A stretch of DNA of 64,000 nucleotides from Williamsia herbipolensis (lineage in GTDB: Bacteria; Actinomycetota; Actinomycetes; Mycobacteriales; Mycobacteriaceae), in contig NZ_JXYP01000029.1 of the NCBI RefSeq assembly GCF_000964005.1, positions 1 through 64,000 on the forward strand, read 5' to 3'. Position numbers and translations under genes: made by a program. Shown piece after piece: positions 37,701-49,700 of the stretch (position 1 is its first letter; every line of letters starts with the position of its first letter). Below the pieces are notes generated by a model. That model was not told where the DNA came from, did no database searches, and worked only from the letters and a program-made list of their open reading frames with translations.

Positions 37701-40700
37701 CGCGCGCACCCAGGTGCGTGCGCAGCACCGCGGTCGAGACGAACATGCCTGCGACGGAATCGATCTCCGGGAGCGACCGCACCGACACCGGCGTTCCCAC
37801 GGCGACGTCGTCGGTGTCGGCGGCACCGGCGAGGACCAGCACCAGCGCCGCATGCCACACATGGAACGGTGTCACCGCGGCCGCACGGGCCCGGGCACCG
37901 ATGGCGGCGACCACGACCGGGGGCGGCGCCACCGGCACCGCGCCGGTGGCCAGGGATCGCGTCGCGGTGCGCGCGCGGTCGGTCGGGATGTCGAGGATGC
38001 CGGAGTATCCCTCGACCGCGGCGACGACGCGGGCGCGTTCGGTCGCCCACTGCGCGGCGGGCACGGCGTTCTCGGCCAGCGCCCACTGCGGGTAGGTCAC
38101 GTCGAGCGGCGCCAACCAGTCCCCGGCGAGCGCGGCGGTGAGGTCGGCGGCGATCAGCGGGACCGACTGGCCGTCGAGCGAGATGTGGTGGACCAGCAGC
38201 AGGAGGAACCGTCCGTCGCGCCCCCGCACCGACACCGCGCGCACCGGGGGCTCGGTGGTGATGTCGACGGGCGCGGCGAGATGGCCCCGGAGCGCCGCAG
38301 GCGGGTCGGCCAGGGCGTCGGCCCACGATCGGTCACCGAGGTCCACCGCCAACACCGAAGGCCGACATGACGGCAGCACGTGCTGATACGGCTGGCCGGC
38401 GTCGGCGGGATAGACGGTGCGCAGCGGAGCGTGGCGATCGACCACGGCGCGCACCGCTGCGGCCACGGCGGTTTCCGACACGTCGCCTTCGAGCGGCACC
38501 ACCACCGGCACGGCGTACATCGCGGTCGCCGATCGATCCCGGGAGAGCCGGTCGGCGAACCAGATTCGACGCTGCGCGGTGGTCAGAGGGATCCGCGCCG
38601 ACCGCGTACCCGCGGGCCCCTCGGCCATCACGCGGGCCAGCGCGTCGGTCATCGGATCTGCGGTCGATGCGGTGACAGCGCCGAGACTCGTCGCGAGTCC
38701 CGCGGCGGTGGGGTGGGCGAACACCTCGGCCACCGGTACCCGGCGGCCGGTACGGCGCGCGAGTGCGGCGACGACCTGGGTGGTGGCCAACGACGTTCCG
38801 CCGAGGCCGAAGAAGTCGTCGTCGGCGCCGATGTGGTCGACCGCGATGTCGAGGACCTCGGCGAAGACGGTGCGCACCGCGTCGACGTCGACGTCGAGAT
38901 CGGCGACCGCGTTCGCCGCGGTCTCTGTGGTCTCTGCGGTGGTCTCGGGTGCGGGCGTCTCGGCCCGGAGGCCGTCGTCGATCAGCGGGAACGGCTCGTG
39001 CGGGGCGCCTGTCGCCGCGGTCAGCAGAATCAGGAGCTGATCGGCCATGGCCTGTGCGGTGGCCCCGGGTATCGCCGGTGCGTGCAGGACGATCAGTTCG
39101 AGCGCGCCGCCGGGGGCCGGGGCGATGACGACCTCGAGGTCGAACTTCGCGGACACCAGGTGATCGATGTCGCCGATCGGCTCGATTCGGCTGTCGCCCA
39201 GCGATATCCCACCCGAGGGATCGTCGGGGTCGCCGAGCGCCGGATCGAGCACGGCGCGCGCCTCCTGCGTCACGACCAGCACCGACACCAGCGGGTCGTG
39301 GCGGCCGCGGTGGTCGGGGCGCACCGCGCGGGCCACCGCGTCGTAGGGAACGCCGTCGTGCGCCATCGCGGCGAGGTCGGTGTCACGGACGGTGCGCAAC
39401 GAATCGTGCACCGTCGCTGCAGGGTCGAGCGCAGTCCGGAGCACCACCGTGTTGACGAACATGCCGACGATCGGTTCGAACGCCGGATCGGGGCGGCCCA
39501 GCACTGGTGCCCCGACCACGACGTCGGTGCGGCCGGTCCACCGGGCCAGCACCGTGGCGACGACAGCGTGCACGGCGTGGAAGACGGTCGCGCCGGCGTC
39601 ATGGGCGATCGCGGTGACCGACGCCGCGAGGTCGGCCGGCAGCACCGCGGTCACCCGCCCTCCGATGGAGCCCGAGCCGTGGCCGGGCAGACGCGGCGGT
39701 TCCCCGAGCCCGGCCAATTCCTCACCCCAGAAGGCCATCTGGCGTGCGTACTCCGACTGTGGATCGCCCGCGTCGCCGAGACGCCCGAGCTGCCAGCGGG
39801 TCACGTCGATGTATGTCAGCTCCGGCACCGGCAGGTCGGTGTCGGAGGTGTACGCGGTCGCGAGGTCGGCGAGCAGCGTGCGCAACGACCACCCGTCGAC
39901 CGCCACGTGGTGCATCGCCACGGCCAACAACCATCGCGGACCGTCGGGGGTGACCACCTCGAACACCGCGGCCCGGAACGCCGTCGCGGCGGTGAGATCG
40001 ATCCGGGTGGTGACGAAGTCGCGGACCGCGTGCTCCGCGTCACCGGTGTCGACGCGGATCAGCGCCGGCACCGCGACGTCGGAGGACGGCAGCACCACCT
40101 GTCGGGGCCCGTCGGGGGTGTCGGGGTACACGGTGCGCAGGCTCTCGTGCCGCTGCGCGACCCGGCGCACCGCACGCCGGATCCGTTCGACGTCGACCGG
40201 TCCCGAGATCCACGCGATTACCGGCACCGTGTAGGCCGTCGACTCCGGATCGAGTCGGTTGAGGAACCACATGCGACGCTGCGGGTAGGCCAGCGGGACG
40301 CTCGCCGGCGTCGGCAGGTGCACCGGGCGCACCCCGCGTACGTCGGTGGCGGGCATCGCGTCGAGATCGGCCGCGAGGTCGGCGACGGTCCGCGCATCGA
40401 ACAGCTGTCGCACGGCGACGTCGCGGCCGGTGGACTCCCGAAGCCGCCCCACCACCCGCGTGGCGCTGAACGATGTCCCGCCGAGGGAGAAGAAGTCCGA
40501 TGCGGTGTCGATGGTCTCGGCGTCGACGCCGATCACCTGGGCCCATACCGCGACGATCGCGAGCTCGGTGGGTGTCTGCGCGGGTCGACCCGACGGCGTG
40601 GCCGGGACCGGCAGTGCGCGTCGATCGAGTTTGCCGTTCGCCGTGCGAGGCAGCTCGTCGACCACGGTGATCAGCGCGGGGACCATGCCACGCGGCAACA

Positions 40701-43700
40701 CCTCTCGTGTGGCACGGCGGAGGTCGTCGGCATCCATCGGGTCATCCGCAGTCTCGAGGACCACCCATGCGGCGAGCACATCGACACCCGATGGCGTCGC
40801 ATACAGGTCGCAGACCGCGTCGCGCACACCGGGGATCGCGACCAGCGCGGCATCGACCTCGGCCGGTTCCACACGCAGGCCGCGGACGGCGAGCTGGCTG
40901 TCGGTGCGGCCGTGGGTGACGACGGTGCCGTCGGAGCGGCGGTGCGCGAGGTCTCCGCTGCGGTACATCCGTCCGCCCGGGGTGTTCGGGTCGGCGACGA
41001 AGCGTTCGGCGGTGAGGTCGGGGCGTCCGAGGTATCCGCGGGCGAGTGACTCACCGCGGATGTACAACTCGCCGACGGTGTCGTCGGGGACTGGCCGCAG
41101 CCGCGCGTCGAGCACGGCGACCGACGATCCGGCGACGGCCGTCCCGATGTGCACCGGGCCGGTGTCCATCCGCAGTGATGCGGTCACGACGATCGTGGTC
41201 TCGGTGGGCCCGTACAGGTTCGCGAGCTGCCGTCGCGGTGACCAGGCGGCCGCGATGGCGGGCGGTATCGCCTCCCCACCGACCGTCATCCGCGTGACGT
41301 GTGGCAGAGCAGCCGGATCCATGGTCCCCAGCACCGCGGGTGTGCTGTAGACGGTGTTCACGCCGTGGCGGGTTATGATGTCGCGCAGTTCGTCTCCGCC
41401 GATCACCTCGGGCGGGCAGATCACCATCTGCGCGCCGGCGGCGACGGCCATCATCACCTCGAGGATGTGGGCGTCGAACGACGGCGCGTAGTTGTGCAGC
41501 ATCACCGACGACTCGTCCACCGACAGACCGTTCAGCAGTGTCGCGAGCATCGGCCCCACGCCCCGATGCGACACGGCAACACCTTTCGGCGTACCGGTGG
41601 ATCCCGAGGTGAAGACGACGTAGGCGAGATCGTCGAGACCCACCGCGACCGGCGCGACGATCGGGTCGTGCGTCATCGCGTCGGTGAGGGCCAGCACCGG
41701 CGCGTCCAGGGGGATGTCGGTGACCGGGTGTCCGGGTGCGGTGAGGATCGCCGCGGGCGCCGCGTCGGCGAGGACGCGGGCGCGTCGGGTAGGTGGATCG
41801 GTGGGGTTCACCGCGAGGAACGCCGCACCGGCATAGCTGATCCCCCACGTCGCGAGGACCGACCACCGCGACCGCGGCGCATGCGAGACCACGATGTCGC
41901 CGCGCCCGACCCCGGCCGCCCGGAGCGCACCGGCGATGGCCCGCGCGTGGGCATCGGCCTCGGCGTAGGTGATCCGCTCGTCTCCGTCGATCAGCGCGAT
42001 CCGATCGGCGTGCCGTCGCGCGGCGACGGCCAGGATCCCGCCTACCGTGCCGTCGGCCACTCGGGGCTCGCCCCGCCCCTCCCCCGCCGACCGTGCCACA
42101 GTTTCCGTCGAGCGTGCCGACGTGTCGACCAGAACGTCCCCGACGGCCACATCGGGCCGCGAGAGAACCGCGTCGATCACGGTGGCGACGTCGTCGACCA
42201 TCCCCTGCGCGACGGCCGCGTCGACCGTTGAGGGCCGGTACACCAGTGCGATCCGCAGGTCGTCGCCGTGCCGCGAGACCGAGAAGTCGAGCCCGAAGAC
42301 GGTGCGCAACAATCCCGATGCCGCGAGCGCGTCGACATCGGTGGAGAGCGCGGCGCTGCCCGGCCTATCGGTCAGCAGGTCCGACAGCACGACCGTGGTG
42401 AGTGCACGCCCGGCGGTGGTGCGGTCGGGATCGGCGATGGCGGTGATGGCGGCGGCGGGGAGGTCCGCGTGGGCGAAGGCGTCGAGGTCGGTGGCGGTCA
42501 CCGCGGCGAGTACGTCGGTGAACGGTGCGTCCACGTCGATGTCGTTGCGCAACGGCACCGTTCGCGCGAACATCCCCACGGTGTCGGCGAGCGCCGCGGC
42601 GTTGCGGCCCGACGTCGCCGTCCCGACGATGATGTCGCGGGTGGCGCCGCGCCGCGCGAGCACCGAGGCGAGCGCGGCGTGCACGGTGATGAACACCGTG
42701 GTGTGCCGCTCGATCACCCACGCCGCCAAGCGCGTCACCGTCTCGGCGGGCAGGAGCGCGACGGCCACCACCGCGGGTTCGGGCGCCCGTTCTCCCACCG
42801 TCGCCGCGACACCGGGAAGCCGGATGGGCTGCACCGGTTCCGCGAACACACCGCGCCAGAAGCTCTGCAGATCCGCATCGCGCGCGGTGAGCATCGAGCG
42901 GTACCACTGGGTGTACGAGGCGAAGTCGAGTGACGGCGCCATCGGAGGCGTCGCGCCGTCGATGAACGTCGCGATCTCCCTCTCCAGTACCGCGATCGAG
43001 CGTCCGTCGGCGGCGATGTGGTGCCCGGCGGCGCCGATCACCATGCCGTACGGGGTGTCGGCGACGCGGACCCGCCACGGTGGCTGCGCGGCGAGATCGA
43101 ACGGGGCGAGCAGATCCGCGACGATCGCTGCCGCATCGTCGACCACCACCGGGGTCAGATCGATGGTGATGGAGTCGAGGTCGACGAGTTCCTGGCGTGG
43201 TCCGAGGTCGTCGACCGGGTAGCAGGTGCGCAGGGCGTCGTGGCGTTCGATGAGTGCCCGGGCCTGTCGGGCGATCCGCTCACGGGAATCGGGATCCCGC
43301 AGCATCGTTGCGACACCCTCGTCGACGGGTACCGCGGTCACGAGGTGATAGCCGGTGTCCTCGGGATGCAGCGTCCACTCGAGCCAGATCTCTTCCTGCT
43401 GCGGGGTGAGCGGCAGTCGGTCGGGGCGGGGCATGGCGACGGGACCGGGCACGGTCACACCCACGTCATGCGCGGCGTCGACCACCGCGGCCAGCATCGC
43501 GACGGTGGGGTGGTCGAACACCGACCGCACCGTGATGGCCGCGCCGGCGACGTCGGACAGGGCAGCCGCCAGACGTGTTGCCGACAGGGATGATCCACCG
43601 AGCGCGAAGAAGTTCGCGCCCGCGCCGATGCGCGCGTTATCGGTTCCGGTCACCTCCGCGACGACGGCGGCGACCACCTGCTCCTGCGGCGTCAGCGGCC

Positions 43701-46700
43701 GCGACACCGTCGAGGCCGTGTCCGCGGTTGCCAGCAGAGCTGCGGTGTCGACCTTGCGGGTCGGGGTCAGCGGCCAGCCGGGTACCGCCAGGATCGACGA
43801 CGGCACCGACTGCGCGGGGAGCACTGCAGCGCAGCGGGTTCGCAGTGCGTCGGTGTCCACGTCATCACCGATCACGAAGCCGAGCAGCGTCTCGTCGCCC
43901 GCGAGGGGTCCAGGTCGCACCACCACCCGGGCATCACGCACGCCGGGAAGGGCGCGCAGGGCGGAGACGACCTCGCCGAGTTCGACACGGAATCCCCGGA
44001 TCTGCACCTGGTCATCCGTGCGTCCCAGGTAGACGAGGCGGTCGGCGTCGATGCGACGCACGTGATCGCCGGTGCGGTACATACGGGCGCCGTCGGGGGC
44101 GGCGACGAACCGTTCCGCGGTGCGGCCCGGTTGGTCGAGATACCCGGCCGCGAGTTGCGGGCCGAGGACGTACACCTCGCCGCGTGCGCCGACGGGCACG
44201 GGCCGCAGGCGCGAGTCGAGCACCCGCAGCGACATCCCCGGCAGCGGTTGGCCGATCACACTGCGCTGATCGGCGACGTCGAGGATCTGCTGGGTGAGAT
44301 GCACGGTGGTCTCGGTGATCCCGTACAGGTTCACCAGCTGCGTCGCCGGATGGCGTGCAGCCCAGGCCGCCAGGGTCGCGGGCGCCACCGCCTCACCGCC
44401 GAACACCACCCATCGCAGAGCGGGATGCAGGGCGGCGCTGTCCGCGATACGCGCGAACGCGGTCGGTGTCTGGCTCAGGATCGTGACGCCGGTGTCGTCG
44501 AGAAGCCGTGCCAGCACCGTCGGATCCCGCGAGGTGTCGGTGTCGACGATGACGATCGCACCGCCCGTGGTCAGCGGCCCCCACGTCTCCCACACCGAGA
44601 AGTCGAAAGCCGGCGAGTGCGACCACGTCCACACATCGGCCGGGCGGGGGGCGATCCGCGGAAGCGTCGCCGACAGCATCGACGCGAGATTGTCGCGCGT
44701 GACCACAACGCCTTTCGGCGTCCCGGTGGACCCCGAGGTGTGCACGATGTACGCCGGCAGATCACCGGGCAGCGACCGCACCACAGCCGGGCCCGCACCG
44801 ATGGCGGTGTAGGTCAGCACCCGCGACCCGAGGATGGTGTCGCCGTCGTAGTCGGTCGCGGGCTCGATGGTGATCGGGACGGCCGGCCACACCGCGTCGA
44901 GGATCGCCGCGGCACGCTCCGCCGGATAGGACGGATCGATCGGCACGTACGTCGCGCCCAGGTCGTGCAGCGCCACCGTCACCGCGAGCAGCGCCGCCGA
45001 TCGGCCCGCGGTCACCACCACACGGGTCCCGGCACCGACACCACCGTCGGACAGCGAGCGCGTCAGCTGATCCACCGCGGCGAACAGCTCGCCGTAGGTG
45101 ACCGAGCGACCCGCGTCGATGACGGCCACCGAATCCGGCGAGCGCCGTGCGTGTTCGGTGAAGGCGCGTCCCGGGTCACGGAGCGGTGCACGCGGCGGCC
45201 CGACGAGCGCGGCGCGATCGGCCGGTGGGAGCGCCTCCCGAACCATGCGATCCGGACCGCCCTCGGCCAGTGTCTCGAGCATCGAGGCCACGCGGTCGAG
45301 AATCTGCTCCGCGGCCGTTGTGTCCACGGTTCGTGTACCGACGGTGAGGACCAGCTCCAGCCCGCCGTCGCGGCGGTCGGTGACGGTGAACTCGAGCGGC
45401 ACGCGGGCGTGCGGCACCCGGATCGGGGTCAGTGCGTGCACGATCTCGCTGTCGCCGGTGGGTAGCGACTCGGCGTCGAGGGTGTCCTCGGCGTAGGCCG
45501 CGATCACGTCGAGGAACGGTTGCCGGTCACCACCGTTCGTGGGTGCGACCGCCGCGACGAGATCCTCGTACTCGATCGCGAGATCGCCGGTCGCCCCGGT
45601 CAGCGCCCGTGCACTCGCCGACACCGCGTCCGGCACCGACACGTCGGTGCCGACGGGGCTGCGCAGCACGACCATCCGGACGTACATGCCGACGCCGGCG
45701 AGGTCGGCGGCGGTGTCGCGACCGGCGGTGGGCACCGCGATCACCACATCGTCTGTTCCGGCGATCGAGGCGATCACCCGGTTCACCGCGACGTGCACCA
45801 CGTGGAACGGTGTGGCCCCGCACGCGTCGGCGAGCGCGACCACCCGATCACGCACTGTCGGCGACAACGTGGTCTCGAGATGGGCTGCGGGCTCGGGACC
45901 CGATCCGTCGACACCGACGGCCGGTTCCGGCAGCGACATCTGTGTGGGCGCACCGTCGAGCACCCCGCGCCAGTGATCGATCACCGCGTCGGCCACGGCA
46001 CCGCGGGCGGCACGCCGACGGGCGAACACGCTGTACGGTTCGGCCGGCGCCGGCCACACCGGTGCGACACCCTGCATCCGAGCGGTGATCGCGGTCAGCA
46101 CGTCACGCCCGAGGATCTGTACCGACCACCCGTCGGCGACGGCGTGGTGGGCGACGATCACCAGGACCCGGTCCGGCTCGTCGGCGTCTCTACGGCCCGA
46201 ACCCTCCTGCCCACGCGCATCGAAGAGATGCATGCGCCAGCCGGGCGCGGTCCCGAGGTCGAACGGGCTGCGGGCGGCGAGAGTCGCGGCGGCGTCCACA
46301 TCGGACACCTGCTGAGAACCGCTGATCGCTCGGTCGACGAACGCGGTGACATCGGCGACCGACAGCACACGAGCCCTCGGCGTCCCGTCCGAGTCGACGA
46401 GAACGGTCCGCAGGATCTCGTGCCGGGCGATCACATCGATGGCCGCAAAACGCAGAACATCGACGCCCACAGCAGCATTCAGGTCGATGCGCAAGGGGAG
46501 GTGATAGACCGTCGAGGCCGGCGACACCCGATGCAGGAACCACAGCCCACGCTGTTGCGCAGTGGGGATGTACTCGACCGGATCGTCACCGCCACCGTCG
46601 ATCGCTGCGACGGGTGAGAGGGCAACGGGTGATCGGGCGACCACCCGGCTCAACGCGGCCACCGTCGGCGCGGCGACGATGTCGCGCACCGCGGGTTGGC

Positions 46701-49700
46701 GGCCGGTTGCCGCGGCGAGCCCGACCGCGATGTGCATGTACGACAACGAATGTGCGCCCAGGTCGAGCAGCGACAGACCGGTGTCGAGGTCGCTCTCGGC
46801 CAGCCCCAGCACGCCGGCGACGACTGCTCGGACCGCCGGGAGGTATCCGTCGACGTCTCGGCCGGTGTCGACCGCCTGCCCGGACGTCGGCTGCGGGAGG
46901 GCAGCGATGTCGATCTTCCCCGACGGCGTCAGTGGCCACGCGTCGACGAGAACCACGCGCGTCGGCACCGCGTGCGCGGGCAGCGTCTCGGACACCGCGG
47001 CGCGCAGGGACGCGGGGGTGATGTCGTCGCCTGCCGCGATCACGTGGGCGACCAGCGTGCCGCCATCGACGCGATCGCGATCGGCCACGGACACGACGGC
47101 GTCGGTGACGCCGGGCACCGCGCGCAGGGCGGCGGCCACCTCGCCGGTCTCCACCCGGAACCCCCGCAGTTGCACCTGGTCGTCGGATCGTCCGAGGTAC
47201 TCGAGCTCGCCGTCGTGGGTGCGTCGGACCATGTCTCCGGTGCGGTACATCCGCACGCCGCCGGGCGCCGCCACGAATCGCTCCGCGGTCTGCGCGGCGG
47301 GCCCGAGGTAGCCGTCGGCGAGATGCGCACCGGCGATGTACAACTCGCCCCACACGCCGGTGGGGACCGGCGCCAGGGTGGTGTCGAGGACGCTGATCGC
47401 CATCCCCGGCAACGGGTCACCGATCAGCGAGCGACGTTCCGACGTCACCGCCACCGGTGTCGAGGTGACGTGCACTGCCCCTTCGGTGATCCCCCACATG
47501 TTGGTGAACGCAGTGGTGTTGCCGACGGTCGCGGCGAAGCGCCAGAAACGGTCGAAGTAGAGCGCCGAACCGCCGAACACCACCCGCCCGAGAGCGGTCG
47601 TGCCCTCGCCCACGCGGATCGCCTCGGCCGCCAGCGCCGCGAACGCCGCCGGCGTCTGCGACAGCACAGAGATCCGCCTGTCCTGCACGAAACGCCACAG
47701 AGCAGTCGGGTCGCGCACGGTGTCGACGTCGGCGAGCACCACGCTCGCCCCGACACGCCACGGCGCGAGGATCTCGAACACCGAGAAATCGAAGGCGAGC
47801 GAGTGCACGCAGCTGAACACATCGTCGCGCGTGTAGCTCCCGGCCACGCCGTCGAGCATCGCGACCACCGCGCCGTGACTCACCGACACCCCTTTGGGTC
47901 GGCCGGTCGATCCCGAGGTGAAAATGACGTACGCCTCCGCGCCGGCGGGAACACGTACCGGAGTCCACGCGGAACCGTCGGCCTCCAGCTCGTCGAGCGA
48001 CACCGTCGTATGCGCACCGAGGTCGGGAGTGTCGCCGTCGACCACCACGAGGGCGGGCACAGCCGTGTCGAGAATCGCTGCGACCCGCGCCGCCGGAAGC
48101 GCGATGTCGATGGGGATGTAGGCCGCACCGGCCATCTGGGTTCCCAGCTGCGCGATCACTGCGCGGGCGCCGCGCGGGAGAGCGATAGCGACCCGATCGC
48201 CGGCACGCACACCGCGGGAAGCCAGGTCTGCACCGATCGCGCGCGCCTGCGTCATCAGTTCGTCGTAGCTGTAGCGCGTGTCGCCGTCGATCAGCGCCGG
48301 CGCAGTGCGGAACGCGTCGGCGGTGGCCGCCACCACGTCGACGACGGTCCGCTCGTCCACGGAAGCAGGTATGACCTCGAAACCAGCGCCCGATCCCGGA
48401 ACGAGCTCGTGCAGAGGCGACTCCGGGTTCGCTGCCGCACGACCGAAGGCCCCGACCACGGCGTCGACCATGGCGGCGGCGGTCTCGTCGTCGATCAGCG
48501 CGGCGTCGTGGGTGAGCGCCACCCGTAGCCCGTCGGTGGTCCGATCGAGGTTCCACTGCAGCGGGACCCGCGCGTGACGTGCCGGCTCCTCGGACACCTC
48601 GATGTCGAGCCCGAATGTTTCGGCGGCACCGTGCGCGCGGTCGGTGGCGCGGTAGCTGATCAGCACATCCGACAGCGGGGCGATGGTCGGCGAACGCCGG
48701 GGTTCGCAGATGCGGGCGACATCGGCGACGGGGAGGTCACTGTGCAGCAGGGCGTTCCGGACCGTGGTCTCGGTTGCCTCGAGCACGGTGGAGAACGGGG
48801 CGCCGGGGTCGAGCCGCGTACGGATGGCGACGGGGTTGACGAACATCCCGGCGGCAGGTCGTGCGGGCAACAGGTCGCGGCCGGAGTGCACGGTGGCCAG
48901 CGTGAGGTCGAGGCTCCCGGTGAAGCGGGCGATCACCGCGGCGACGATCGTGTGCGCGACGGCGTAGGTGTCCCCCGCGAGGTCGGTGGTCGCCACCGTC
49001 GCCGAGACCTCGCGGGCGCCCGTCGCGCGGCTCGCCGAGGGCGACGGCAGCCGCGGCCGCGGCGGGAGGTCACGCAGCTCATCACGCCAGAACTGGAGTT
49101 GCGCAGCGTATGTCGACCCCGGGTCGGATGGGCTGCCCAACGCAGCGGCGATCATCGCCGTGGCGTCGGCGTACTGGATCGGGTTCTCGGTCCAGTCCGG
49201 TGCCGCGCCGCGGAGTCGCGCTGCGCATGCGGTGGCGAGGTCGGTGGCGAGCACGTCGATCGACGCATCGTCGATCAGTGCGTGATGGACCGCGATCGCG
49301 AAGACGAGTGCGTCCGCGTGCTCCCGCACCGAGATCTGTGCCGGCACAGACGTGGTCGGGTCGGTCACCGCACGCGGGTCGGGCAGGACCATCTCCACCA
49401 GGATTCCCGCGATCACGTCGTCGGTGGGGAGCACGTCCTGCCAGAGCTCACCGGACACCCCGACCCGCACCACGGTGCGCAGGATCTCGTGGCGCTCCAC
49501 CACATCGGCGATGGCCGCGCGCACCGCACCCGCGTTGCCGGCGGCGCCGCGCAGCGTGACCGATCCGACCAGCACCTCGGCCGTCGAGGTGGGGTCGAGC
49601 CGCGCGGAGACGACCATCGCCGTCTGCTGGGCGGAGGCAGGCGGATGGTCGGGCCGCTCGGGCACATCGCTCGCCGCCAACGCCGAATCGATGCGGGCAG

